In this document: positions 29,147 through 38,700 of the stretch, in pieces
Layout of the letters: every line of letters begins with the position of its first letter
How positions within the stretch are numbered: position 1 is the stretch's first letter
NCBI RefSeq assembly: GCF_003751305.1
Contig: NZ_RJKV01000003.1
Location: 62,001-126,000, forward strand
Direction: 5' to 3'
Source: Stenotrophomonas rhizophila
Lineage (GTDB): Bacteria; Pseudomonadota; Gammaproteobacteria; Xanthomonadales; Xanthomonadaceae
Length of the DNA stretch: 64,000 nt
The notes under the pieces: model-generated
Databases searched by the model: none
What the model saw: only the letters and a program-made list of their open reading frames with translations
Told to the model about the DNA's origin: nothing
Position numbers and translations under genes: made by a program

Positions 29147-29163
29147 TGGCTAGCGGTGTCATT
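29147..29163. promoter_or_regulatory. Predicted LacI-family operator D (kdgK side)
   Basis: TGGCTAGCGGTGTCATT; the reverse complement begins AATGACACCGCTAGCCA and shares AATGACACCG with four other sites in this locus. It lies in the divergent region between kdgK and the first receptor gene, 147 bases from site C, close to 14 helical turns. Confidence 0.7.
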
Positions 29164-29293
29164 CTAGCGATGGACGCCGCCCCGTCCACCTGTCCCCAAT
29201 GTCGGAAGCATTGTCCTGCAAGCGTCTACGGGACATTGAAAGTCTGCTGCGGTGCAAGATGCCGGATCAGTAACGGGCTGTTAACGTCCGCCC

Positions 29294-29310
29294 TGACCAG
29301 CGGTGTCATT
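29294..29310. promoter_or_regulatory. Predicted LacI-family operator C (receptor 1)
   Basis: TGACCAGCGGTGTCATT lies 56 bases before the receptor start. A possible -35 TTAACG (29281-29286) and -10 TGTCAT (29304-29309), 17 bases apart, would place the -10 inside the operator. Fifteen of 17 bases match site E before the second receptor. Confidence 0.75.
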
Positions 29311-29365
29311 GCACTGACATGTCGTTGGATAGCTGTTTCATGTAGCACCTTGGGAGAGGGAAAAC

Positions 29366-32122
29366 ATGCAAGTCCAGAACACGCAGAAAAAGACACCGGT
29401 TACCTTGCTGGCATTGTCGATCGGCCTGGCGCTGAGTGGTACCGCGCTGGCCCAGGATGCGGGCACCAACCCCACCGACCTGGATACCGTCACCGTCACC
29501 GGCTATCGCGCCAGTGTCGAGAAGGCGCTGGACATCAAGCGCGGCGAAGCCGGCGTGGTCGATGCCATCGTCGCCGAGGACATCGGCAAGTTCCCGGATC
29601 TGAACCTGGCCGAATCGCTGCAGCGCATCCCCGGCGTGGTCATCACCCGTGAAGCCGGCGAAGGCCGCAACATCTCGGTGCGTGGCCTCGGCCCGGATTT
29701 CACCCGCGTGCGCATCAACGGCATGGAAGCGCTGACCACGGTCGGCGCCGGCGACCAGAGCGGCGGCACCAACCGCGGCCGCGGCTTCGATTTCAACGTG
29801 TTCGCCTCGGACCTGTTCTCGCAGCTGCTGGTGCGCAAGACCGCCTCGGCCGATGTCGAGGAAGGCTCGCTGGGCGCTACCGTCGACCTGCGCACCGCGC
29901 GCCCGTTCGACTATGACGGCTTCACCTTCGCCGCCAGCGGCCAGGCCGGCTACAACGCAATGGCCGAGAAAGCCGATCCGCGCATGGCCGCACTGATCTC
30001 CAACACCTTCGCCGACGGCACCTTCGGTGCCTTGTTGTCGGTGGCCTATTCCGAGCGCCAGGCGCTGGAAGAAGGCTCCAACACCGGCCGCTGGGCCAAC
30101 GGCCCGAGCAACGGCAACTTCAATGCGGCCTCGCCGTTCGCCGCGGCGCGTTCGGCCAACGTCTACCACCCGCGCTTCCCGCGCTACGTGCAGATGGAGC
30201 ATGAGCAGAAGCGCCTGGGCGTGACCGGTACCCTGCAGTGGAAGCCGAGCGACGCCACCGAGTTCTCGCTGGATGCGCTGTACTCCAAGATCGACGCGAC
30301 CCGCGACGAGCACTACATCGAAGCGATTTCCTTCAGCCGCGGCACCAGCACCACGCCGCGCCTGGTCGGCAAGCCAGCCATGGTCGTCAAGAACGGCGTG
30401 ATCGAGAACAACGCGCTGGTCTACGGTGAGTTCGACAACGTCGACATCCGCTCGGAAAACCGTCACGACGAGTGGAGCACCGAATTCAAGCAGCTGAGCC
30501 TCAACGGCCAGCACCGCTTCGGCGATGATTTCACCTTGTCCGGCAAGCTCGGCATCTCGCGCTCCAAGCACGAGAACCCGGTGCAGACCACGATCATCAT
30601 GGACAAGTACGACGTCGACAATTACAGCTACGACTACCGGGGCAACAGCCGGTTCCCGACGCTGAACTACGGCATCGACCCGACCAACCCGGCTGGCTGG
30701 GAGCTGGCTGAAATCCGTCTGCGTCCGCAGTACGTGGACAATGACTTCGACACCGGCCAGCTGGATTTCAACTGGAACATCAGCCCGGGCTTCCGCCTGA
30801 AGGGTGGCGTGCTCGCCAAGGACTACACCTTCAAGACCACCGAGCTGCGTCGCGCCAGCGAACTGGCGGTACCGACCTTCCCGGGTGGCACCCGCATCGT
30901 GCCGGTGGACATGACCGAGCAGGCCGGCCTGAAGGGCATCAACGGCAGCCCGTCCAACTGGGTGGTGCCGGATCTGAACGCCATCGCCGATCAGTTCGAC
31001 ATCTACAGCAACAGCGGCATCTTCGCCGTCGCCCCGCGCGCCAACAACGTGCGCAGCGTCGAAGAGAAGGACCGCGGCGCTTACCTGATGGGCGAGTTCT
31101 CCACCGAGATCGGCGCGCTGCCGCTGTCGGGCAACGTGGGTGTGCGCTACGTGCGCACCAAGCAGAGCTCCACCGGCCTGTCGACGCTGGCCACCGGTAC
31201 GGTCTCCACCACCGAGAACCGCACCTACAACGACACCCTGCCCTCGTTCAACCTGGTGGCCGAAGTCAGCCCGGACTTCCTGATCCGCCTCGGCGCGGCC
31301 AAGGTGATGAGCCGTCCGGGCCTGGGCAGCCTGACGCCTGGCGCAACGGTGGCCGTGGCCGGTGGTGCACGCACCATCTCCAGCGGCAACCCGGATCTGG
31401 AACCGATCCGCGCGACCAACGTCGACCTCGGCTTCGAGTGGTACTTCTCCGAAGGCGCGATGGCCGGTATCGGTCTGTTCTACAAGGACATCGAGAGCTT
31501 CGTGCAGACCACCCGCGAAGTGCGTCCGTACTCCGACAGCGGCCTGCCTGCCTCGCTGCTGATCGGCACCGGTGCCTCGCCCGCCGATGACTTCACCTAC
31601 AGCCGCCCGGTCAACACCCCGGGTGGTGAACTGCACGGCGTGGAAGCGAACTACACCCAGCCGTTCACCTTCCTGCCGGGCAAGTGGTCCAACCTCGGCG
31701 TGCAGTTGAACTACACCTGGGTGGAATCGCAGATCCAGTACCTCAACGCCGCGGGCCAGCCGGTGATGAAGACCGACCTGACCGGTCTGTCCAAGTCGTC
31801 CTGGAACGCCACGCTGTTCTACGAAGGCAAGGTCTTCTCCGGCCGCGTCTCGGCGACCAACCGCGATGACTACCTGACCCAGGCACCGGGTACGGAAACC
31901 GGCTTCAACCTCGACGGTTACCACGGCATGACCGGCACCACGGTCATCGATGCCTCGATCCGCTACACGATCAGCGACCAGCTCGAACTGAGCCTGGAAG
32001 GCATCAACCTGACCAACGAAGCCTCCGACGAGTGGGTCTACTCGCCGGCGACCGGTCAGCTGCCGCTGCAGTACACCGAAACCGGCCGCCAGTTCCTGCT
32101 CGGCGTGCGCTACAAGTTCTGA
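29366..32122 (+). CDS. Large TonB-dependent receptor 1 of the pectin locus (TonB-Xanth-Caul type)
   Basis: This 918-residue outer-membrane receptor probably imports oligogalacturonides. It has a signal peptide (cleavage near ALAQ) and a plug beginning with DIGKFPDLNLAESLQRIPGV, ISVRGLGPDFTRVRINGMEA and VRKTASADVEEGSLGATVDL. A long barrel follows, closing with LEGINLTNEASDEWVYSP and a terminal RYKF. This plug pattern marks the xanthomonad/caulobacter family of plant-carbohydrate receptors. GGGAGAGGG precedes the ATG. The start region shares a 23-base identical block with receptor 2 (29387-29409 here), which contains an operator-like core. Ligand assignment rests on context. Confidence 0.92.
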   Translation: MQVQNTQKKTPVTLLALSIGLALSGTALAQDAGTNPTDLDTVTVTGYRASVEKALDIKRGEAGVVDAIVAEDIGKFPDLNLAESLQRIPGVVITREAGEGRNISVRGLGPDFTRVRINGMEALTTVGAGDQSGGTNRGRGFDFNVFASDLFSQLLVRKTASADVEEGSLGATVDLRTARPFDYDGFTFAASGQAGYNAMAEKADPRMAALISNTFADGTFGALLSVAYSERQALEEGSNTGRWANGPSNGNFNAASPFAAARSANVYHPRFPRYVQMEHEQKRLGVTGTLQWKPSDATEFSLDALYSKIDATRDEHYIEAISFSRGTSTTPRLVGKPAMVVKNGVIENNALVYGEFDNVDIRSENRHDEWSTEFKQLSLNGQHRFGDDFTLSGKLGISRSKHENPVQTTIIMDKYDVDNYSYDYRGNSRFPTLNYGIDPTNPAGWELAEIRLRPQYVDNDFDTGQLDFNWNISPGFRLKGGVLAKDYTFKTTELRRASELAVPTFPGGTRIVPVDMTEQAGLKGINGSPSNWVVPDLNAIADQFDIYSNSGIFAVAPRANNVRSVEEKDRGAYLMGEFSTEIGALPLSGNVGVRYVRTKQSSTGLSTLATGTVSTTENRTYNDTLPSFNLVAEVSPDFLIRLGAAKVMSRPGLGSLTPGATVAVAGGARTISSGNPDLEPIRATNVDLGFEWYFSEGAMAGIGLFYKDIESFVQTTREVRPYSDSGLPASLLIGTGASPADDFTYSRPVNTPGGELHGVEANYTQPFTFLPGKWSNLGVQLNYTWVESQIQYLNAAGQPVMKTDLTGLSKSSWNATLFYEGKVFSGRVSATNRDDYLTQAPGTETGFNLDGYHGMTGTTVIDASIRYTISDQLELSLEGINLTNEASDEWVYSPATGQLPLQYTETGRQFLLGVRYKF

Positions 32123-32139
32123 TTCAACGGCAGTACCCA

Positions 32140-32167
32140 CCGGCGGCGTGAGCGATCACGCCGCCGG
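32140..32167 (+). terminator. Strong hairpin after receptor 1
   Basis: CCGGCGGCGTGA/TCACGCCGCCGG form a perfect 12-bp stem with a GCGA tetraloop, 17 bases after the stop codon. No T tract follows, but the stem is very stable and separates the two receptor transcripts. Confidence 0.7.
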
Positions 32168-32269
32168 CTGCGCGCGCGCCGCCGGCGTTGCCATCCACCA
32201 CCCTCACCCTCCGGGGCACGCTGCTGCGGCGCAAGATGCCGGCGCGTGAAGGGTTTGTTACGTTCTGGA

Positions 32270-32286
32270 TGACCAGCGGTATCACT
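32270..32286. promoter_or_regulatory. Predicted LacI-family operator E (receptor 2)
   Basis: TGACCAGCGGTATCACT differs from site C at two of 17 positions. A 22-base block at 32221-32242 also matches 29244-29265 in the receptor 1 upstream region with one mismatch, at nearly the same distance (27 and 28 bases) from the operator. The two promoters therefore share ancestry or selection. Confidence 0.7.
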
Positions 32287-32385
32287 GCGGCACATGCGCG
32301 ACAGACGTTCCGGGGAGGCCGGACGTCCATGACTCATCTACATCACGGTCGCATGGCGGCGAACCCTGGGAGGGGCTTACACACG

Positions 32386-35300
32386 ATGGAACGACTCACC
32401 ACCCGTAAAAAGACACCGGTTACCTTGCTCGCGGTCTCGATCGCCTTCGGGCTGCAGAGCGCAGCCGGCATCGCCGCGGCCCAGCAGACGCCCGAAGCGG
32501 CCGCCTCGCTCAACGCAGTGGATCTGGACAAGGTCGAGGTCAAGGCGACCTACCGCGAAAGCCTGCAGCAGTCGCTGGATGAAAAACGCTACAGCGTCGA
32601 ACAGGTCGATGCGATCTACGCCGAAGACATCGGCAAATTCCCGGATCTGAACCTGGCCGAGTCGATGCAGCGCATCGCCGGCGTCTCGATCGATCGCGAA
32701 GGTGGCGAAGGCCAGCAGATCTCCGTGCGCGGCCTGGGCTCGGATTTCACCCGCGTGCGCATCAACGGTCTGGAAGCGCTGTCCACCGCCGGCAGCGGCA
32801 CCACCGGCGTCAACCGCAGCCGCGGCTTCGACTTCAATACCTTCGCCTCGGAGCTGTTCAGCCGGGTCAAGATCAACAAGACCCAGTCGGCGCAGACCGA
32901 CGAGGGCTCGCTTGGTGCCACGGTCGATCTGCGCGGTTCGCGCCCGTTCGATTTCGAGGGCTTCCAGGCCTCGCTCGGTGGCCAGTATGGTTACAACGAG
33001 CTTTCAAAGAACAAGGACCCGCGCATCTCCGGGCTGATCAGCAACACCTGGGCCGACGGCCGGGTGGGCGCGTTGATGTCGGTGGCCTACAGCAAGCGCA
33101 CCATCTTCGAGGAAGGCTACAACCCGGTCCGTTGGGAGCACGGCAACTACCGCAACTCCAACCAGAGCACCGCGGCCAACAACGGTACCTACGGCTTCTG
33201 CAGCCCGGCCGGCTACAACCCGCAGACCCCGCGCAATCCGCTGGCCAATGAGACCGCCGCGGGTGTCGGCAGCGCCGCCAACCAGGCGCGCAGCAACGGC
33301 TGGGGCAGCTACGGCATCAGCGCGACCCACTGCGGCCCCGGCCTGCTCCGCCCGACGGCGACGGCCGCGAACATCGACGCCTACGAGACCGCGACCAACG
33401 CCTGGATTCCGCGTTACCCGCGCTACATCCGCACCGAACACGAGATCGAGCGACTGGGCGTCACTGGCGCGCTGCAGTTCAAGGTCAGCGACGACACGCA
33501 GCTGAACCTGGACATGCTGTACTCCAAGCTCGACAAGAACGTGCGCGAAGATTCCATCGGCGCCAACCTGCACCGCACCGCGCAGTACGGCGGCAAGACC
33601 CAGATCGTGGTCCGCGAGGCGCAGGCCGATGAACAGAACCGCCTGACCTACGGCGTGTTCGACAACGTGGACTTCCGCACCGAATCCACCGCGATCGAAG
33701 AGAGCACCGAGTTCAAGCAGTTCAGTCTCAACCTGGAACACCGCTTCAACGACGCGGTGCGCCTGGATGCGGTGGTCGGCCACTCCGAATCCAACTACGA
33801 GCGGCCGATCTTCTCGATGGTCAGCTTCGACAACAGCAACCTGGATGGCTTCGTGCTGGACATGCGCAACGGCAAGGTGCCGGCGATGTCCTTCCCGTTC
33901 GATCTCAACGCCGTGGACAACTGGAAGTGGCTGGGCTACGGCAGCACGCCTGTCAATGCCAACGGCACGGCGCGTGGCGGCAACATCAGCGAAGTGCGTT
34001 TGAACCCGCAGTACGTCGACAACGCCTTCGACACGGCCAAGGTCGACCTCACGTTCAACATCAATCCCACCTTCACCCTGCGCGGCGGTCTGGCCTACAA
34101 GGACTACGACATGAGCACGCAGGAGTACCGCAACATCAGCTACGGGCGCCTGTCGCAGGCACTGCCGGCCGGTGTGGGCGTGGGCGACCTGAGCGACACG
34201 CTGAGCGGCTTCGGCAAGGGCATGGACGGCAACCTGCCCAACGCCTGGCTGGTGCCGGACTTCAACCAGATCGCCAAGCTGCTGGACATCTACTGCAACT
34301 GCAACACCGGCACGCTCGGCGGTGACTACCGCCTGGCCAGCGTCGGTCACTTCGGGGCGTCCAACAACAACTTCGACGTCAACGAGAAGAGCTACGGCAG
34401 CTACCTGCAGCTGGACTTCAACACCGACCTGCTGGGCCGCGCGTTCCGCGGCAACCTGGGCGTGCGCTACGTGCAGACCCGCATCACCGCCGATGGCTAT
34501 GCGCCGTGTACCGCCACCAACGCGAACGATCTGTCCTCGGCGTGCGAACCGTTCTTCGGGGTGGCCAGCGCCACCGCCGATCCGGGCGAGCGCCTGCAGG
34601 TCGGCACCCGGGTCGGCCACAAGTACGACGACTGGCTGCCCTCGTTGAACCTGGCCTGGGACCTGAGCGACACCTTCGTGCTGCGCTTCGGCGCGGCCAA
34701 GACCATGGCCCGCCCGACCCTGTCCAACCTGTCGCCGAGCGTCAGCGGTGGTCCCACCGCCTACTTCGATGATGACCGCAGCTACTCGATCAACCTGGGC
34801 AACCCCAAGCTCGATCCGTTCCGCTCGACCAACTACGACCTGAGCGCGGAGTGGTACTTCGACGAAGGCGCGCTGCTGTCGGCCGCGGTGTTCTACAAGG
34901 ACATCGAGAGCTACGTGCAGCGCACCCGCCTGCTCACCACCTGGGCGGACATGGGCTACTCGCTGGATCTGCTGCCGACCGGCTTCAGCCCGGACACCGT
35001 GTTCAACGTGCAGAGCTACTTCAACACCCCGGGCGGCCCGCTCAAGGGCTATGAGGTGTCCTACCAGCAGCCCTTCAGCTTCCTGCCCGGCTTCTGGAAG
35101 AACTTCGGTGTGCAGCTGAACTACACGCACGTCGAGTCCAAGATCAAGTACATGTTCAGCTCCGGAACCGGCAGCACGATCGTCACCACGTACACCGAGA
35201 ACGACCTGCTGAATCTCTCGCCGAACTCGTACAACGCCACGCTGTACTACGACGACGGCCGTTTCAGCGCCCGCGTCTCCACCAGCTACCGCGACGCGTA

Positions 35301-35565
35301 CATCAGCACCATCCTGTCGCAGGAGAACGTGTGGGACCTGGACGGCAGCCAGTTCGCCACGGCCGATGTGCAGGGCAAGTACAGCGTGGAGAACGTGGAT
35401 TTCAACATGTCCTACAAGGTCAACAAGAATCTCTCGCTGACCTTCGAGGCGATCAACCTGCTCGACACCGCCGATGAGCGCTATGTCGATTCGGCGTTGT
35501 CGCTGCCGGACCGCTACACCCACACCGGCCGCCAGTACTACCTCGGCCTGCGCTACAAGTTCTGA
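32386..35565 (+). CDS. Large TonB-dependent receptor 2 of the pectin locus (TonB-Xanth-Caul type)
   Basis: This 1059-residue paralogue of receptor 1 has matching landmarks: DIGKFPDLNLAESMQRIAGV, ISVRGLGSDFTRVRINGLEA, DEGSLGATVDLRGSRPFDF, a barrel, FEAINLLDTADERYVDSA and terminal RYKF. It is about 140 residues longer, with extra extracellular-loop material, for example around the CSPAGYNPQTP and CNCNTGTLGG segments, which carry cysteines. ATG 32386 follows GGGAGGGG; the open frame extends upstream to 32188 across the operator and is not coding there. The next gene encodes a secreted enzyme candidate, so the pair may act on a different pectin fragment from receptor 1. Confidence 0.92.
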   Translation: MERLTTRKKTPVTLLAVSIAFGLQSAAGIAAAQQTPEAAASLNAVDLDKVEVKATYRESLQQSLDEKRYSVEQVDAIYAEDIGKFPDLNLAESMQRIAGVSIDREGGEGQQISVRGLGSDFTRVRINGLEALSTAGSGTTGVNRSRGFDFNTFASELFSRVKINKTQSAQTDEGSLGATVDLRGSRPFDFEGFQASLGGQYGYNELSKNKDPRISGLISNTWADGRVGALMSVAYSKRTIFEEGYNPVRWEHGNYRNSNQSTAANNGTYGFCSPAGYNPQTPRNPLANETAAGVGSAANQARSNGWGSYGISATHCGPGLLRPTATAANIDAYETATNAWIPRYPRYIRTEHEIERLGVTGALQFKVSDDTQLNLDMLYSKLDKNVREDSIGANLHRTAQYGGKTQIVVREAQADEQNRLTYGVFDNVDFRTESTAIEESTEFKQFSLNLEHRFNDAVRLDAVVGHSESNYERPIFSMVSFDNSNLDGFVLDMRNGKVPAMSFPFDLNAVDNWKWLGYGSTPVNANGTARGGNISEVRLNPQYVDNAFDTAKVDLTFNINPTFTLRGGLAYKDYDMSTQEYRNISYGRLSQALPAGVGVGDLSDTLSGFGKGMDGNLPNAWLVPDFNQIAKLLDIYCNCNTGTLGGDYRLASVGHFGASNNNFDVNEKSYGSYLQLDFNTDLLGRAFRGNLGVRYVQTRITADGYAPCTATNANDLSSACEPFFGVASATADPGERLQVGTRVGHKYDDWLPSLNLAWDLSDTFVLRFGAAKTMARPTLSNLSPSVSGGPTAYFDDDRSYSINLGNPKLDPFRSTNYDLSAEWYFDEGALLSAAVFYKDIESYVQRTRLLTTWADMGYSLDLLPTGFSPDTVFNVQSYFNTPGGPLKGYEVSYQQPFSFLPGFWKNFGVQLNYTHVESKIKYMFSSGTGSTIVTTYTENDLLNLSPNSYNATLYYDDGRFSARVSTSYRDAYISTILSQENVWDLDGSQFATADVQGKYSVENVDFNMSYKVNKNLSLTFEAINLLDTADERYVDSALSLPDRYTHTGRQYYLGLRYKF

Positions 35566-35716
35566 CCGTGCTGCGCCTTCCGCCACCGCTATCGCGCCCG
35601 TCCCCGTCCTTCTCTCCGGGATGGCGGGCGCGGTGCCGGGGCGGGAGGCCACCGTGAGCGGCTGACCTCCGCTGCTGGTTCCGCTGTACTGTTTCTGCTG
35701 TCGAAAGGAAGGTCTC

Positions 35717-38700
35717 ATGCATCGCGTTGTCGCCCCCTCGATCCGCCCCTCCCGCCTGTCCGCCAGCCTGCTGGCGCTGCTGCTCGCGGGCAGTGGCACC
35801 GCCTGGGCGCAGACCGCGCCGCAGCTGCTGTTCCACGTGTCGGCCGACCAGAGTCTGCAGGCCGATACCGCCGCGGGTGACCCGGTCCCGAATTTCCAGG
35901 ACAAGGTGAAGCGGGTGCCCAACGGCGCGCACGGCAGCGCGATCGAATGGGCCGATGACGGCGTGTTGTCGTGGAACGCACCGGGCAACATCCAGGCCCA
36001 GCGCGGCACACTCGGCTTCTTCTGGCGCTCGCGGTATGCGGTGGGTGAAGCGCCGTTCGTGATCTTCCGGGTTGGCTATGCCGACCACAGCAGCTGGGAC
36101 ATGGCCTGGCTGCGCATCGACTGGAATGGCCACGGCTTCGATGCCTTCGTCACCGATGCCAACCTGGCGCGCACGCGCGTGTCGTTCAAACTCGACCAGA
36201 ATCCCTCGCCCCAACAGTGGCAGCACATCGCCTTCGGCTGGGATGAGAACCACGGCGTACGGCTGTACGTGGATGGCAAGGAGGTCGCCCGCCAGGAGAC
36301 CACCGCCGACTACGACGCCGCACTCGATCAGCTCGGCCTGGCCGGTCGCGTGATGGCGCCCTACCAGGTGCAGAGCCGCTACAACTTCCTGCGCGGCAGC
36401 GATTTCGACGAGATCCGCGTCTATGACCGCCTGCTCGACCCGGCCGGCATGGCCGCGCTGGCCCGCAATGCGGCCCCCCGCACTGCAGTGGCCGAGCAGG
36501 ACCCGATGCGCGCCTGGCGCCATCGCCACGGCTGGGACGCTGCGCCGCCGCCGGCGCTGACCGCGCCGACCACCACGATCCGCAAGATCGAGTTCGCCGA
36601 TACCAAGGACCACAAGCAGTGGATGTGGAAGGCGACCGACGGCATCGCCGAGACCACCTGGCCGGGCGTGTACAACCGCTCGCGGCTGGCCGGGCGCGAT
36701 GATTACTTCCAGCTGCCCGATTGGAACACCTACGTCGACGGTGGCCAGCAGCTCGACCTGACCCTGCCGGCCGGCGAGACCGTCAACCGCATCGAAGTGC
36801 GCGGCGCCGCCTTCGGCGGGCTCAGCCACAGTGGGGACGGCCAGCCCGCGCAGACGCTGTTCGAGCGTCCGCAGGGTGTGGTGCGCAGCGTCAACACGAT
36901 TCCCGCGCAGGACGGTGGCGTGCTGCACTTCCGCAACACGGCGCAGGAAACCCCGATCCAGGAGATCTGGGCCTACCAGGTGAGCGATGCCGCCGAGCCG
37001 GAGGGCACGGTCAAGCAGCGTTACCTGATCGACAGCCAGGCCCTGCCGGACTACACCAACATCGCCGCGCTGCGCGAGTACATCGACGGCCGCTACCCGG
37101 CGGCCGAACGCAGCACGGTGATGGCGCTGCCCAAGGGCGCCGGCTCACGCAAGCGCACGGCCGACACACTGCCCGCGCAGCCGTTGCCGATCGTGCACGT
37201 ACTGATTCCCTCCGGCGTGAGCGACGCACCGGCTGCACAGCCGCTGATCCGCAGCTGGGCGCACAGCTGGGAGAACATGTATGACGGCCTGGACGGCATC
37301 GCGATCGATCTGCCCAAGCTGGACCTGCCGGCGACCCATGACGGCCTGATCCCGCTGAACATCCGCATCAAGGACCCGCTGTGGCCGGCGCGCGACATGA
37401 TCGACGTGTCGGTTTCGGTCAAGCCGGGCCAGAAGCGCACGCTGTGGCTGGACCTGCGCGATCGCATCCTGACCGCCGACAGCCTGTGGATCTCCGTCGC
37501 GTCGGCCGCACCGGGGTTCAACGCCACCTCGCTGGACGGTGCGGAAATCCGCATGGTCTACAAGGACCGCGACGAGGCGAAGAAAGAACACATCGCCGAC
37601 CGCTTCAACCAGGTGCGCGACAACTGGGGCTTCCTGGTCGAAGAACACACCACTTCCAAGCGCCAGCGCCTGTACGCGCGCGTGTACGCCGATCTCAGCG
37701 ACCTGCTGCGGGTGGACCCGGACCACGAGCTCGGCCGCCTGTACTGGAACTACATCAGCTACAACAGCCAGGGCAAACCGCCGTTCACCCAGCCCGAGGC
37801 GCCCAAGGGCGTACCGCTGTGGGCGTTCCGGCAGACCGAAGACCTCACCTACGTGCGCCGCTTCATCGAGTGGTGGATCGACAATCGGCAGATCGCCTAC
37901 GGCGATTTCGGCGGCGGCATTTCCGACGATTCCGATCTCACCCAGCAGTGGCCGGGTCTGGCCCTGATGGGCGTGCAGCCGGACAAGCTCAATGCCTCGC
38001 TGACCGCGCTGTCCGATGCGGTGTACCGCAATGGCATGTTCAGCAACGGCTTGAGCACCATCGAAACCGATGAGCTGCACGCCTACGAGGAAGGCATCAA
38101 CACCAACAGCGCGATGCTCTACCTCAACTGGGGCGATCCGCTTACCGTCGAGCGTCTGATGGAGACGGTGAAGGCCTTCGACGAGCGCATCATTCTGCCC
38201 AACCCGCAGGGCCATCTGCTGTTCTCCAGCAACTGGTTCGGCGGCAACAAGGTCTACCGCGAACCGAACTGGCAATGGCAGAAGCCGTATTCCTTCCCGG
38301 TGCTGCACCCAGCGTTCCTGATCGGCCAGTACAACGCCGATCCGACCGGCCGCAAGCTGGTCACCGGTCTGGCCGATGGCTACCTCGCCCACGCCTACAC
38401 CGACGACAAGGGCCGCTGGGCACTGCCGAACGAGATCAACTGGGCCACCGGCAAGACCCGTGGCGGCGAGCTCAACAACGGCTCGGGCAGCGGCGACATC
38501 ATGCACACCTTCTGGGCGGCATGGCGCTGGACCGGCGATGACAAGTACCTCAAGGCCTTGGACTACCGCGTCGAGCGGGGTGGCCCGGGCGCTTTGTCCA
38601 ACCTGGGCGAGAACTATGTCGAGGCCCTCGGCCGCGGCGCCGAGTGGAACCCGCGCTTCATCAGCGATGCCGACGGTGGCAGCACCGGCTTCGCCAGCCT

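Noticed and set aside
29306..32140. 944-codon minus-strand frame opposite receptor 1
   Set aside because: Low-complexity shadow frame; the plus strand encodes a full TonB receptor with all motifs. Similar shadows opposite 33004-36009 and 37145-39541 were dropped for the same reason.
32188..32385. N-terminal extension of receptor 2 from 32188
   Set aside because: It would place coding sequence over the operator and promoter region and remove the signal peptide from the N terminus; ATG 32386 has a strong ribosome site.
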